Shown here piece by piece: positions 52,978 through 62,982 of a DNA stretch of 64,000 bases. The stretch covers positions 43,056 through 107,055 of the forward strand of contig JAFOMG010000010.1 of the NCBI GenBank assembly GCA_017418975.1, written 5' to 3'. Each line of letters opens with the position of its first letter. The first letter of the stretch is position 1. The translations under genes and the position numbers were made by a program. The stretch is from Sphingomonas sp. (GTDB taxonomy: Bacteria > Pseudomonadota > Alphaproteobacteria > Sphingomonadales > Sphingomonadaceae). The notes beneath the pieces were generated by a model. It saw only the letters and a list, made by a program, of their open reading frames with translations. It made no database searches and was not told the origin of the DNA.

Positions 52978-53172
52978 ACTCGACAAGCCAATGATATTAC
53001 AGCCTTTTCCCAAGGCATCGCGCCAAGGCCGGCGGTTTTGCGTGCCCGGCATTTCCAACTTTTCCTACGATCGGCGCGGCTCTTGGCAGTGGGATGCAAA
53101 GGGCCTAGGGATTCGGACCATGCCCAGCTGGCAGACGAAATCTTCCGTCTTCGCCATCGCCTAGGAAATTCG

Positions 53173-53958
53173 ATGCGAGGCGCTTCCTCCACGCTCACCG
53201 AAAGAAAGCCCCGTTCGCGCAAGCCCCGGCCGCGTTCGCTGCGCCTGCATGGCACCGTCGCCCGGACACTCGGCGTCCGCATCGTCTCGGGTGAGATCGC
53301 GCCGGGCGAGATCCTCGACGGCGAGATCGCCGCGAGCGAGCAGTTCAAGGTCTCCCGCACCGCCTATCGCGAGGCGATCCGCATTCTGGCGGCCAAGGGC
53401 CTGGTCCATTCCCGTCCGAAGATCGGCACCCAGGTAAGCCCGCGTCGCGAATGGCACCTGCTCGATCCGGACGTGCTCAGCTGGATCTTCGCCGGGGCGC
53501 CCGACGATGCGCTGATCGAGAGCCTGTTCGAGCTGCGTCGCATCGTCGAGCCCGATGCCGCCCGCCTCGCCGCGTTGCGCCGCACGCCCGAGCAGCTTGC
53601 CCGGATGCAGCAAGGGCTCGCCGGCGTCGATCGCCATGGCTTCGACTCCGAGGAAGGGCGATGCTGCGACGAAGCGTTCCACTCCGCGCTGCTCGAGGCT
53701 TCGGGCAATGATTTCATCATGTCGCTCACCAGCGGCGTGGCCGCGGCCATCGAGCTGACCACCGCGTTCAAGCAGCGGCACCTGCCCGCCCCGCACGACG
53801 CGCTGCCGGTGCACCTCGCGGTGCTCGAGGCAATCGAGGCGCAGGATGCCGAACGCGCGCACGATGCGATGGCCCGCCTGGTCGAGCGCGGTTTCCAGGA
53901 CACGATGGAAGCGCGCAAGCCCGTGAACAGCGTCGGCAGCCGGCGCGCCGCCCGCTGA
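53173..53958 (+). CDS. GntR/FadR-family transcriptional regulator
   Basis: The 261-residue protein has the GntR winged helix (LGVRIVSGEIAPGEIL, SEQFKVSRTAYREAIRILAA, KGLVHSRPKIGTQV) and an all-helical FadR C domain with metal-type positions (ELRRIVEPDAARLAA, DEAFHSALLEASGN, HLAVLEAI). Such proteins control sugar-acid genes and bind a small acid. It lies 127 bases before a 2,5-dioxovalerate-type dehydrogenase gene, its likely target. Confidence 0.88.
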   Translation: MRGASSTLTERKPRSRKPRPRSLRLHGTVARTLGVRIVSGEIAPGEILDGEIAASEQFKVSRTAYREAIRILAAKGLVHSRPKIGTQVSPRREWHLLDPDVLSWIFAGAPDDALIESLFELRRIVEPDAARLAALRRTPEQLARMQQGLAGVDRHGFDSEEGRCCDEAFHSALLEASGNDFIMSLTSGVAAAIELTTAFKQRHLPAPHDALPVHLAVLEAIEAQDAERAHDAMARLVERGFQDTMEARKPVNSVGSRRAAR

Positions 53959-54085
53959 GCACCGGTCCGATCGCTCCGCCCCCCAACTTCGCAGGCGCGC
54001 CCGATTGCTTTTTGGCACGGCGCTGCCTAAGTCCCGCATGGGCAATGTTACCGCTAACGTAAATCGGAAAGACAGGAGAGCAGGC

Positions 54086-55657
54086 ATGGCGCTGACCGGC
54101 GAATTGTTCATTGCTTCGAAGCGGGTGCGCCGCGATGGGCCGGGCTTTCGGGCCGTTGCCGCCTCGACCGGCGCGTCGCTGGAGCCGAGCTTCGACATGG
54201 CGACGCGGGAAGATGTCGAGGCTGCCGCGGCTGCCGCCGAGGCCGCTTTCCCCGTCTACGCCAATCTGCCGCGCGAGCAGCGTGCCGCCTTTCTGGAGGC
54301 GATCGCCGACGAGATCGACGCATTGGGCGAGACGCTCACCGAGCGCGCGATGCAGGAAAGCGGCCTGCCGCACGCCCGCCTCACCGGCGAGCGCGGCCGC
54401 ACGTCGGGCCAGTTGCGGCTCTTCGCGAGGGAATTGCGCCTCGGCGAGTATCTGCGTGCGCGCATCGATCACGCGATCCCCGATCGGCAGCCCGCCCCCA
54501 AGCCCGATCTGCGCCTGCGCATGATTCCGCTCGGCCCGGTCGTGGTGTTCGGCGCTTCGAATTTCCCGCTCGCCTTCTCGGTCGCGGGCGGCGACACCGC
54601 CTCGGCCCTCGCCGCGGGCTGTCCGGTGATCGTGAAGGGGCATTCCGCGCATCCCGGCACGTCGGAGCTGGTGGCCGGAGCGATCGCTCGCGCCGTCGAG
54701 AAGACCGGCATGCCCGCAGGCACATTCTCGCTGATCAACGGCGCCGGCAATGAAGTCGGCGCGGCGCTCGTCTCCGATCCGCGCGTCAAGGCGGTCGGCT
54801 TCACCGGCTCGCGCGGCGGCGGCACGGCGCTGATGAAGATCGCCGCGAACCGTCCCGTGCCGATCCCCGTCTATGCCGAGATGAGCAGCATCAACCCGGT
54901 ATTCCTGCTGCCGCATGCGCTCGAAGCGCGGGCCGAGGCGCTGGGCAAGGGCTATATCGCCAGCCTGACCATGGGCGCCGGCCAGTTCTGCACCAATCCC
55001 GGCCTCGTCCTGGCGCTGGAGAGCCCGGCGCTGGACCGCTTCCTCGCCGCGGCGACCGAAGCGGTGTCGGGCGTGGCGGCGCAGACCATGCTCACCCCCG
55101 GCATCCTCAAGGCGTATGAGAACGGTGTGGCCCGCTGGGCCGCCGCGCCGGGGCTGACTCGGGTCGCCCAGGGCCAGGAAGGTTCGGCCAGCTGCGGGCG
55201 TGCCGCGCTGTTCACCATGACCGGCGCGGACTTCATCGCCGATCCCAGCCATGCCGAAGAGGTCTTCGGCGCCGCCTCGCTGCTCGTGCGCTGCGCCGAT
55301 CTGGACGAGATGCTCGGCGTCGTCTCGCTGCTCGAAGGCCAGCTCACCGCGACGCTGCATCTCGAGGATGCCGATACCGAGACCGCGGCCAGGCTGTTGC
55401 CGATCCTCGAGCGGCTGGCCGGTCGCATCCTCGCCAATGGCTGGCCGACCGGTGTCGAAGTGACCGACGCGCAGGTCCATGGCGGGCCGTTCCCGTCGAC
55501 GGCGGACGGCCGCAGCACGTCGGTCGGCACGCTGGCGATCGATCGCTTCCTGCGCCCGGTCGCCTATCAGGACCTGCCGGCGGCGCTGCTTCCCGCCGAA
55601 CTGCGCGATGGCGATGCGGGCGTGCCGCGCCGCATCGACGGCAAGCCGACGCTATAG
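54086..55657 (+). CDS. Aldehyde dehydrogenase, 2,5-dioxovalerate (alpha-ketoglutaric semialdehyde) type
   Basis: The 523-residue NADP-type aldehyde dehydrogenase has catalytic Cys302 (GAGQFCTNPG), Glu265 (YAEMSSINP), the oxyanion Asn159 (FGASNFPLAF) and the coenzyme loop FTGSRGGGTAL. The variant motifs GAGQFCTNPG and AEMSSINPVF are typical of alpha-ketoglutaric semialdehyde dehydrogenases, which turn 2,5-dioxopentanoate from L-arabinose, D-xylose or glucarate into 2-oxoglutarate. ATG 54086 follows ACAGGAGAG. The adjacent GntR gene and sugar enzymes support this. Confidence 0.85.
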   Translation: MALTGELFIASKRVRRDGPGFRAVAASTGASLEPSFDMATREDVEAAAAAAEAAFPVYANLPREQRAAFLEAIADEIDALGETLTERAMQESGLPHARLTGERGRTSGQLRLFARELRLGEYLRARIDHAIPDRQPAPKPDLRLRMIPLGPVVVFGASNFPLAFSVAGGDTASALAAGCPVIVKGHSAHPGTSELVAGAIARAVEKTGMPAGTFSLINGAGNEVGAALVSDPRVKAVGFTGSRGGGTALMKIAANRPVPIPVYAEMSSINPVFLLPHALEARAEALGKGYIASLTMGAGQFCTNPGLVLALESPALDRFLAAATEAVSGVAAQTMLTPGILKAYENGVARWAAAPGLTRVAQGQEGSASCGRAALFTMTGADFIADPSHAEEVFGAASLLVRCADLDEMLGVVSLLEGQLTATLHLEDADTETAARLLPILERLAGRILANGWPTGVEVTDAQVHGGPFPSTADGRSTSVGTLAIDRFLRPVAYQDLPAALLPAELRDGDAGVPRRIDGKPTL

Positions 55658-55797
55658 CCTCCATCCCGCTTCCCGCCCGGGAAGCGGAAGGAGCCCGGAG
55701 TGCCGTTCGTCCCGTCCGCCGGGCGTTCGGCCCGGGCCGGGTGCGCGGCCCCATGGCATGGACCAGGCTGGAGACCTCCCCGCGACCGGAGGTCTTC

Positions 55798-56226
55798 ATG
55801 CGCTCCCTGATCCTCGCCGCCAGCCTGATCCTCGCCGCCCCGCTCGCCCATGCGCAGGACAAGGACGAGGCCGGCGCGCGCGCCGCCGTGAACCACTATC
55901 TCGCCGGCCATGCGACCGGCAGCGCGGCCGAGTTCGGCGCGGCCTTTCATCCCAAGGCGATGCTCTACTGGAACCGCGACGGGAGCTTCGCCGAGCGGAC
56001 GCTCGCCGATTTCATCGCCGCCGCGGCGACCGGAAAGCCGGCGGTGGACGAGGCGCGGCGCAGGCGCTGGATCGAGAGTCTCGACGTTACCGGCAATGCC
56101 GGCATGGCCAAGGTGGTGCTCGATTATCCGAGCGTGCGCTTCGTCGACTATCTCTCGCTGGTAAAGGCGGATGGCGAGTGGCGCATCGTGAACAAGATCT
56201 TCCAGGCCGACCGGAAAGAGCAATGA
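55798..56226 (+). CDS. Secreted NTF2-like (lumazine-binding/SnoaL-type) protein
   Basis: The 142-residue protein has a signal peptide (MRSLILAASLILAAPLAHAQ) and an NTF2-like fold: EAGARAAVNHYLAGHATGS, FHPKAMLYWNRDGSFAERTL, VDYLSLVKADGEWRIVNKIF. This matches the putative lumazine-binding group of small periplasmic proteins. Function is unknown. It is co-directional with the dehydrogenase but separated by 140 bases. Confidence 0.75.
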   Translation: MRSLILAASLILAAPLAHAQDKDEAGARAAVNHYLAGHATGSAAEFGAAFHPKAMLYWNRDGSFAERTLADFIAAAATGKPAVDEARRRRWIESLDVTGNAGMAKVVLDYPSVRFVDYLSLVKADGEWRIVNKIFQADRKEQ

Positions 56227-56259
56227 CGCGGGCCCTTCCTCCTCTGCCGGGGAAGGAAA

Positions 56260-57303
56260 TCAGGAAGCGAACGCCTCCTCGATGCTGGCGGCGGTGCGAA
56301 ACCGGAAGGCGATGTCGTGGCGGTATGGCACGCCCGGATCGAGCCGGGACGAGGGAAAGTCCGGCCGGTTCGGGCTGTCCGGAAATTTCTGCGGCTCCAG
56401 GCAGAGCCCGGCACGCGCCGCATAGCTTTGCCCGCTCGTTCCCGGCGCGCCGCCGGCAAGGTGGTTGCCCGAATAGAATTGCAGCCCGGGCTCGCCGGAA
56501 TGGAGATCGAGCACGCGGCCCGAGCCGGGATCGAACAAGGTCGCCACCCGGCGGACGCGCCCGTCCGCGCCGTCGATCACGAAATTATGGTCATAGCCCT
56601 GGCCGTGCCGAAGCTGCTCGTCGTCCGCATCGATCTCCGCGCCGATTCGCCTGGGCATGCGGAAATCAAAGGGCGTGCCGGTCACCTCGGCCAGCGCGCC
56701 GGTAGGGATCAGCCCGGCGTCGATCGCGGTGGTCCGGCGTGCGGGGATGCGCAGCAGGTGATCGAGGATCGTCTCTCCGCTCGCCTCGCCGGCCAGGTTG
56801 AAATAGGCATGATGCGTGAGATTCACGACGGTTGGCGCATCGGTGGTCGCGGTCAGGCGGATCGCCAGCCCGTCCGCTTCGATCACGTACTGGACCTCGA
56901 TCGTCAGCGTACCCGGGAAGCCGTTATGCCCCGCGGGACTGATGTGGCGGAACCTGGCCGAGTCCTCGGATCGCGCCGTCAGATCCCAATATTGCTGGTC
57001 GAGACCGAACGGCCCCGAATGAAGACTGTTTGCTCCGTCATTCGCCGCGAGACGATGGGTGACGCCGTCGAGCGTGAAACGCGCCCCGCCGATGCGGTTG
57101 GCATAGCGGCCGGTCACCGCGCCGTAAAAGCGCGGCGGCCCGCGATACTCCTCGAGGTCCGCGAAGCCGAGTACCACATTCGCCGGATTGCCCAGGCGGT
57201 CCGGCACTTCGAGCACGCGCAGCGCCGCGCCGAGCGTGATCAGCTCGGCGCGATAGGGGCCGCGGGCGATCGCGACCGTCTCGATCCGATCGCCCGCCAT
57301 CAT
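56260..57303 (-). CDS. galM: Aldose 1-epimerase (galactose mutarotase)
   Basis: The 347-residue protein carries the GalM marks: YANRIGGARFTLDGVTHRLA, DGANSLHSGPFGLDQ (catalytic His), NLTHHAYFNLAGE (catalytic His pair), YDHNFVID, and GLQFYSGN with a Glu near GLCLEPQKFPDSPN. It interconverts sugar anomers. Two ATGs (57303, 57300) follow the beta-glucosidase stop by 2 bases, so the genes form one operon: sugar release by the glucosidase, then mutarotation. No signal peptide is visible. Confidence 0.92.
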   Translation of the reverse strand: MMAGDRIETVAIARGPYRAELITLGAALRVLEVPDRLGNPANVVLGFADLEEYRGPPRFYGAVTGRYANRIGGARFTLDGVTHRLAANDGANSLHSGPFGLDQQYWDLTARSEDSARFRHISPAGHNGFPGTLTIEVQYVIEADGLAIRLTATTDAPTVVNLTHHAYFNLAGEASGETILDHLLRIPARRTTAIDAGLIPTGALAEVTGTPFDFRMPRRIGAEIDADDEQLRHGQGYDHNFVIDGADGRVRRVATLFDPGSGRVLDLHSGEPGLQFYSGNHLAGGAPGTSGQSYAARAGLCLEPQKFPDSPNRPDFPSSRLDPGVPYRHDIAFRFRTAASIEEAFAS

Positions 57304-57305
57304 CG

Positions 57306-59768
57306 TCACTTGGCGCCGGGGCAGATCGAGTTGGCGGGATCCGACACGATCCGCGCATCGGCCAGGCTGAACGCCAGCGGTCCCGAGGCGCCGATCACCA
57401 CCGGGGCCGAGACGGCATGCATGTCGGTGCCGTTCGCCTGATAGCATTTGAGCAGGATCTTCACCGTGCGCCACTTGCCGGTCTCACCGGTGAACAGGCC
57501 AGTGGCATCCAGGCCCTTGCCGTCGCCCATGCCGAGCGTCACCGCGCCGGTCGCCGCGCGATCGAGGCGGTAGGTGAGAGCCAGCGACAGGTCGCCATTG
57601 GCTTCGCGGCCAAGGTTGATCGGCGCGCCGCCGCCGATGCTCAGCCGGGCCGGGCCGCCGGTCCAGCTCAGCTGCTGCGCGCCTTCCTGGGTCTGCGGAC
57701 CATCGATCGGGGCGCGGGTGATCTTCGATTCGGTGGCGAAGGCGAAGGGCTTGGGCGTCACGCCCTTGGCGAAATAGACGCTGGTGTTGAGCGCCGAGGC
57801 GTCGAAGCCGGGCTCCTCGCCCAGCGTCGCGACCATGCCCGGCGCGGCGTAGCGCAACCCATAACCGAGCGCGAACAGCGGATCATAGCCCGGATCGCCC
57901 TTGTTGAGCGTGAACTGGCCGGCGCTCTTCGGCCAGCTGAACGACAGCGTGCCATGAAAGTCCTTGCGCGGCTTGCCCGCTTTGTCGCCGATGATCACGT
58001 CGGCGACGCCCGCGCCTTCGCTGCCCGGCAGCCAGGCGGCGACGAAGGCGTCCGAGGCATTGATCTCGGGGTTCACCCAGAGCGGCCGGCCCGAGAGGAA
58101 CACCGAGACGGTCGGCACGCCCGCGGCCTTCAGCTTCCGGAGCATGGCCAGCGCCTGCTTGTCGCCGGGCTGGAACTCCAGCGTCGCGATGTCGCCGCGC
58201 ATCTCGGCATAGGGCTGCTCGCCGAACACCACGATCGCGACATCGGGCCTGGCGGTGAAGCTGCCGTCCGCCGAGAGCGTCGCGGTGCCGCCGCCGGCCT
58301 TCACTGCCTCGACGATGCCGGCGAAGATCGTCTGGCCATTGGGGAACATCGAATTGTCGTTGCCGTCACCCTGCCAGCTCAGCGTCCAGCCGCCGGTCTG
58401 CTGCGCCATCGAATCGGCACCCGGGCCGGCGACCAGCACGTTCGCCGATGCCCTGATCGGCAACGCGCCCTGGTTCTTCAGCAGCACCAGCGACTTGGCC
58501 ACCGCTTCGCGGGCGATCGCGCGATGCTCGGCATTGCCCAGCACGCCGGCCTTGCCCTCATAGGGCCGGGCGGGATCGAACAGGCCGAGCTTCACCTTCA
58601 CGCGCAGGATGCGGCGCACCGCGTCGTCGATGCGGGCCATCGGGATCGTGCCGTCCCTGGCGTGGCGGACGGTGCTCTCGAACAGGCCCTTCCAGCTGTC
58701 CGGCGCCATCGCCATGTCGAGCCCGGCGTTGAAGGTCTGGGCGCAATCCTCCTTGGTGCAGCCAGGCACCTGGCCATGGCCGTTCCAGTCGCCGACGACG
58801 AAGCCCTGAAAGCCCATCCGGCCCTTCAGCACATCGGTGAGCAGCGACGTGTTGCCGTGCATCTTCGCGCCGTTCCAGCTCGAATAGCTGGCCATCACGG
58901 TGAGCGTGCCGGCCTGGATCGCCGGGACATAGCCCTGGGCGTGCGTCCCGATCAGCGCATCCTCCGAGAGGCGGGTATCGCCCTGGTCGACACCGTCAAA
59001 GGTGCCGCCGTCGCCCAGGAAATGCTTGGCCGACGCCGCGACACGGCCTTGCTGAATGCGGTTCTTCGTGCCGGGCGCGCCCTGCAGGCCGAGGATCATC
59101 TCGCCGGCATAGGCGCGGACCACCGCCGGGTCCTCCGAATAGCCTTCATAGCTGCGCCCCCAGCGATCGTTCTGCGGGACGGCGAGCGTGGGGCCGAACG
59201 CCCAGTCGGGCCCGGTCGCGGCGGTCTCTTCGGCGGTGGCCTTGCCGATGCGGCGGATCAGCGCGGGATCGCGCATCGCGCCGAGGCCGATATTGTGCGG
59301 GAAGATCGTCGCGCCGATCACGTTGTTGTTGCCGTGCACGGCGTCGATGCCGAAGATCAGCGGGATCGGCTGGTGCTTGCCGCGCGGCTCCATCGCCACC
59401 TTGCGGAAGGCTCGGGCGGTCTCGACCCAGGGAGCCTGGGGGGAGCGATCGGGCGCGCCGAGCGGCGGCGAGCTGCCGCCCGCCAGGATCGAGCCGAGCG
59501 GATACTGGCGCAGTTCCTCGGGCTTCATCGCGCCGATGTCCGCCTGGATCATCTGGCCGACCTTCTCCTCCAGCGTCATCTGCGCCATCAGGTTGGTGAC
59601 GAACTTCTCGGTCGCGGGGTCGACCAGGCCCTGCGAGCCGGCGGTCGGCCATTTGGCGGGATTGGCGACCTGCTGGCCAGACAGCGTTGTCGGCGCATGC
59701 TGCGCAAAAGCGGGCGATGCGGCCCAGATCATGGTGGTCGACAGCAGAAGCTTCAGGCCTGGCCGCAT
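57306..59768 (-). CDS. Glycoside hydrolase family 3 beta-glucosidase
   Basis: The 820-residue secreted enzyme has a signal peptide (MRPGLKLLLSTTMIWAASPAFA) and a GH3 TIM barrel with KHF at 249-251 and the nucleophile Asp327 (GFQGFVVGDWNGHG). A second domain (about 410-600) carries the acid/base part, and a C-terminal ExoP-like galactose-binding domain follows (LSIGGGAPINLGREANGDLS). It cleaves beta-glucosides in the periplasm or outside. It shares an operon with galM. Confidence 0.92.
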   Translation of the reverse strand: MRPGLKLLLSTTMIWAASPAFAQHAPTTLSGQQVANPAKWPTAGSQGLVDPATEKFVTNLMAQMTLEEKVGQMIQADIGAMKPEELRQYPLGSILAGGSSPPLGAPDRSPQAPWVETARAFRKVAMEPRGKHQPIPLIFGIDAVHGNNNVIGATIFPHNIGLGAMRDPALIRRIGKATAEETAATGPDWAFGPTLAVPQNDRWGRSYEGYSEDPAVVRAYAGEMILGLQGAPGTKNRIQQGRVAASAKHFLGDGGTFDGVDQGDTRLSEDALIGTHAQGYVPAIQAGTLTVMASYSSWNGAKMHGNTSLLTDVLKGRMGFQGFVVGDWNGHGQVPGCTKEDCAQTFNAGLDMAMAPDSWKGLFESTVRHARDGTIPMARIDDAVRRILRVKVKLGLFDPARPYEGKAGVLGNAEHRAIAREAVAKSLVLLKNQGALPIRASANVLVAGPGADSMAQQTGGWTLSWQGDGNDNSMFPNGQTIFAGIVEAVKAGGGTATLSADGSFTARPDVAIVVFGEQPYAEMRGDIATLEFQPGDKQALAMLRKLKAAGVPTVSVFLSGRPLWVNPEINASDAFVAAWLPGSEGAGVADVIIGDKAGKPRKDFHGTLSFSWPKSAGQFTLNKGDPGYDPLFALGYGLRYAAPGMVATLGEEPGFDASALNTSVYFAKGVTPKPFAFATESKITRAPIDGPQTQEGAQQLSWTGGPARLSIGGGAPINLGREANGDLSLALTYRLDRAATGAVTLGMGDGKGLDATGLFTGETGKWRTVKILLKCYQANGTDMHAVSAPVVIGASGPLAFSLADARIVSDPANSICPGAK

Positions 59769-59811
59769 TTCACTCTCCTCTTTCTTATATTCTGGTAGCG
59801 ATAACAGAAAT

Positions 59812-61332
59812 TCATCGGGCTAGTCCACGCTCCAGCCAGCGGGCGGCCGCGTCGGGGCTTGCCTTGTCGTCGTCGCGATCGACCATATAGTTGGCCCGGC
59901 GCATCCGCTCGACCGGGATCGCGCCGATGAGCGGCCGGAGCGCCGCCTGGAAGCGCAGGTCGTCGGCGCGGCCGGGAGCGAGCAGCAGGATCGCATCATA
60001 TCCGGGAATCGCGCCCTTGGGATCGGCCAGCACGGTCAGCCGGTCCGCCGCGATCCTGCCGTCCGAGGAGAAAGCGGGGATCACGTCCGCGCTGCCCGAG
60101 GCGAGGGCGCGGTACATGAAGGTCGGCTGATAGGGATGGGCGGACTTGAAGCTCAGGCCATATGCCTTCTTCACCGCCGCCCATTCGGGCCGTTCGAGGA
60201 ACTCGACATCGGTTGCGAGGTTCAGGCTGCCCGCGACCGGTGCCAGATCGGCGATGCTGGCGATGCCGCGCCTCCTGGCATCGTCGCTCCGCATCGCGAA
60301 GGCATAGGCGTTCTCGAACCCCAGCGAGCCGAGCAGCGTCACCTTGTGCCGGTCGCGGGCCCAGTCCGCGACGCCGCGCACGATGGCGTCACGCGGCGGC
60401 ACGTCGCTGCGCCGCATCTGGTTGGTCCAGATCGTGCCCGAATAATCGACATAGACATCGACATCGCCGCTCGCGAGCGCGCTGAACGCGACCGCGGAGC
60501 CGAGCCCTTCCCGGTAGCGGACCTTGTATCCCGCCGCTTCCAGCCGGTGCCCGATCAGCCGGGCGAGGATATATTGCTCGGAAAAGCCCTTCGCGCCGAT
60601 GGTGACGGTGCCGCGTGCCGCCGGCAGCGCGGGAAAGAGCGCCAGCGCCATCGCGACCAGCAGCGTGCCGAGGCCGCCCCACACCAGCCCCCGCTTCCGC
60701 TTCGCGATCCCGTGCTCGGCCAGTCCCAGCAGCCCGTCCACCGCCAGCGCGAGCGCCGCGGCGGCGATGCAGCCGGTCAGCACCAGCGACCAGTTCTGCG
60801 TCTGGAGGCCGGCGAAGATCAGGTCGCCCAGGCTCGGCTGACCCACCGTGGTCGACAGCGTCGCCGCACCGATCGTCCACACCGCGGCGGTGCGGATGCC
60901 GGCCATCAGCACCGGCAGGATCAGCGGCGCCTCGACCAGGCGCAGCTTTTGCGCCGCCGTCATCCCCACGCCGTCGGCTGCCTCGATCACCGCGGGATCG
61001 ATGTTCGCCAGCCCGGTGACGCCGTTCCGCAGGATCGGCAGCAGCGCGTACAGCGACAGCGCGAGCAGCGAGGGCAGGAAGCCCAGCGCCGGAATGCCGC
61101 CGCCGACCAGCGTCGAGAGCGAGAGCAGGATCGGATAGAAGAGCGCGAGCAGGGCGAGGCTCGGAATCGTCTGGACGAGGCTGGCAAAGCCCAGCGCGAC
61201 GCGCCCCACCAGCCGGTTGCGCGCCGAGATCACCGCCAGCGGCAGCGCGATCGCCAGCCCGAGCAGCAGCGCCGCCAGCGCCAGCAGCAGATGCTGGGCA
61301 AGCAGCTCGGGCACGCGGGCCAGCGGATTCAC
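59812..61332 (-). CDS. Osmoprotectant-type ABC importer: permease fused to substrate-binding protein
   Basis: The 506-residue protein has an N-terminal permease part (about 1-220) with the ABC coupling loop GVGMTAAQKLRLVEAPLILP and six membrane helices. A glycine-betaine/choline-binding domain (OpuAC-like) follows: VTIGAKGFSEQYILARLIGH, VDVYVDYSGTIWTN, TDVEFLERPEW. GTG 61332 overlaps the stop of the ATPase gene (GTGA), fixing the start. Such fusions import betaine, choline or similar compatible solutes. The exact ligand is unknown. Confidence 0.85.
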   Translation of the reverse strand: MNPLARVPELLAQHLLLALAALLLGLAIALPLAVISARNRLVGRVALGFASLVQTIPSLALLALFYPILLSLSTLVGGGIPALGFLPSLLALSLYALLPILRNGVTGLANIDPAVIEAADGVGMTAAQKLRLVEAPLILPVLMAGIRTAAVWTIGAATLSTTVGQPSLGDLIFAGLQTQNWSLVLTGCIAAAALALAVDGLLGLAEHGIAKRKRGLVWGGLGTLLVAMALALFPALPAARGTVTIGAKGFSEQYILARLIGHRLEAAGYKVRYREGLGSAVAFSALASGDVDVYVDYSGTIWTNQMRRSDVPPRDAIVRGVADWARDRHKVTLLGSLGFENAYAFAMRSDDARRRGIASIADLAPVAGSLNLATDVEFLERPEWAAVKKAYGLSFKSAHPYQPTFMYRALASGSADVIPAFSSDGRIAADRLTVLADPKGAIPGYDAILLLAPGRADDLRFQAALRPLIGAIPVERMRRANYMVDRDDDKASPDAAARWLERGLAR

Positions 61333-62096
61333 GCCTCCAGCTCCGCCAGCCGGTGCGCCTGTTCGCGCGGCACGGCGACCAGCGCGTCCGCCGCCGCGCC
61401 GCCTTTGCCGGCGAGCAGCTCGCGCGGCGTGGCATCGGCGACGATCCGGCCCTTCTCCATCACCAGCACGCGATCGGCGAGCAGCAGCGCCTCGGCCATG
61501 TCGTGCGTGACGAGGATGGTGGTGAGGCCCATCCGGTCGTGCAGCGCGCGGATCGCCTTGCCCAGCCCGTCGCGGGTGACGGGATCGAGCGCGCCGAAGG
61601 GCTCGTCCATCAGCAAGATGCCCGGCCCCGTCGCCAGCGCCCGCGCCACGCCCACGCGCTGGCGCTGCCCGCCCGAAAGCGCGTCCGGCATGCGCCCGGC
61701 CGTCTCGGGCGGCAGCTCGACCAGGTCGAGCAGCTCGAGGACCCGCGCCGCCGTCTCCTTCTCGCCCGCCAGCCGCAGCCCGATGGCGATGTTCTCGCCC
61801 ACCCGCATGTGCGGGAACAGGCCGACATTCTGGAAGACATAGCCGATCCGCCGCCGCAGCGCCGGCGCCGGGCCGGCATCCACCGGCGCTTCGCCCACCA
61901 GCACCGCGCCTTCGCTCGGCACGATCAGCCGGTTGACCATCTTGAGCAGCGTCGACTTGCCCGATCCCGAGGCGCCGACCAGCGCCACGAAGCTGCCCGC
62001 CGCCACCTCCAGCGACACGCCGTCCACGGCTCTCACGCCCCCCGGCCAGACCTTGCTGACATTTTTGAAGGTAACGGAGCGGCTTTGCTCTGGCAT
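61329..62096 (-). CDS. Osmoprotectant-type ABC transporter ATPase
   Basis: The 255-residue ATPase shows Walker A (GASGSGKST at 41-49), the Q loop, signature LSGGQRQRVGVARAL, Walker B ILLMDEPFGALDP and H loop VTHDMAEA. It belongs to the glycine betaine/proline (ProV/OpuBA) type without a CBS pair. ATG 62096 is preferred to the TTG at 62126, since the first residues of a normal ATPase follow it. It energises the permease fusion encoded by the overlapping gene. Confidence 0.9.
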   Translation of the reverse strand: MPEQSRSVTFKNVSKVWPGGVRAVDGVSLEVAAGSFVALVGASGSGKSTLLKMVNRLIVPSEGAVLVGEAPVDAGPAPALRRRIGYVFQNVGLFPHMRVGENIAIGLRLAGEKETAARVLELLDLVELPPETAGRMPDALSGGQRQRVGVARALATGPGILLMDEPFGALDPVTRDGLGKAIRALHDRMGLTTILVTHDMAEALLLADRVLVMEKGRIVADATPRELLAGKGGAAADALVAVPREQAHRLAELEA

Positions 62097-62152
62097 CGCG
62101 GCGCTTTGTGCGGGATGAAATGGCAAAGGTCAAAGACAGGAGAGGCGAGGCA

Positions 62153-62932
62153 ATGGCCAAGGCGGCATTCATCACGGGCGGCGCATCGGGGATCGGCCTC
62201 GCCGTCGCGAAGAGCCTGGCGGCGGACGGCTGGCTGGTCGGCCTGGCCGATGTCAACGCGGCGGGGCTGGAGGCGGCAAAGGCTGCGATCCCGGGGGCCG
62301 AGACCTATGCGATGGACGTGCGCGACCGCGACGCATGGCAGGCCGCGCTCGCCGATTTCGCGAGCCGGAGCGGCGGCCGGCTCGACTTCCTGTTCAACAA
62401 TGCCGGGATCGCGGTGGGCGGCCAGCTCGAGACCATGTCCGACGCGGACATCGATCGCGGCCTTTCGATCAACATAAACGGCGTCGTCCATGGCGCGCGC
62501 GCCGCGCACGGTCTGCTCAAGGCCACGCCGGGATCGGCGATGATCGTCACCAGCTCGGCCGCCGGCATCTCGGGCAATGCGGGCATGTCGATCTACAGTG
62601 CCGGCAAGTTCGCGATGCGCGGCTTCGCCGAGGCGCTCAATGCCGAATGGGGACAGGAGGGCATCTATGTCGGCTCGCTGATGCCGAGCTTCATCGAGAC
62701 GCCGCTGCTCAACCACGTCACGCAGGATTCGAACCGCAACGTGCGCGAATCGGTGCGCGCCGCCGGGCTGGAGATCACCCCGGTCGACGAAGTGGTGAAG
62801 ACCGTCCGCCACATGCTGGACGCGCGCAAGGCAGTGCACACCCGCGTCGGCAAGACCGCGCACCGGCTCTGGTTCATGGCGCGCTGGATGCCCGGCACGC
62901 TGCGCAAGCTCCAGCAACGGGCATTCAAGTGA
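62153..62932 (+). CDS. Short-chain dehydrogenase/reductase
   Basis: The 259-residue SDR has the cofactor loop TGGASGIG (8-15), the NNAG motif (82-85), Ser134/135, and the catalytic Tyr148-x3-Lys152 (YSAGK). A C-terminal helix is rich in basic residues. Asp33 after the second strand suggests NAD(H). ATG 62153 follows GAGGCGAGG. It is transcribed away from the ABC genes. The substrate is unknown. Confidence 0.85.
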   Translation: MAKAAFITGGASGIGLAVAKSLAADGWLVGLADVNAAGLEAAKAAIPGAETYAMDVRDRDAWQAALADFASRSGGRLDFLFNNAGIAVGGQLETMSDADIDRGLSININGVVHGARAAHGLLKATPGSAMIVTSSAAGISGNAGMSIYSAGKFAMRGFAEALNAEWGQEGIYVGSLMPSFIETPLLNHVTQDSNRNVRESVRAAGLEITPVDEVVKTVRHMLDARKAVHTRVGKTAHRLWFMARWMPGTLRKLQQRAFK

Positions 62933-62982
62933 GCGGGCGGGAGGGCTCGGCCTCCCGGCGCCCGATCTTCCACCGCGACCGG

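Noticed and set aside
57417-59798. 793-codon plus-strand frame opposite the beta-glucosidase
   Set aside because: Antisense shadow; the minus strand carries all GH3 motifs and a signal peptide.
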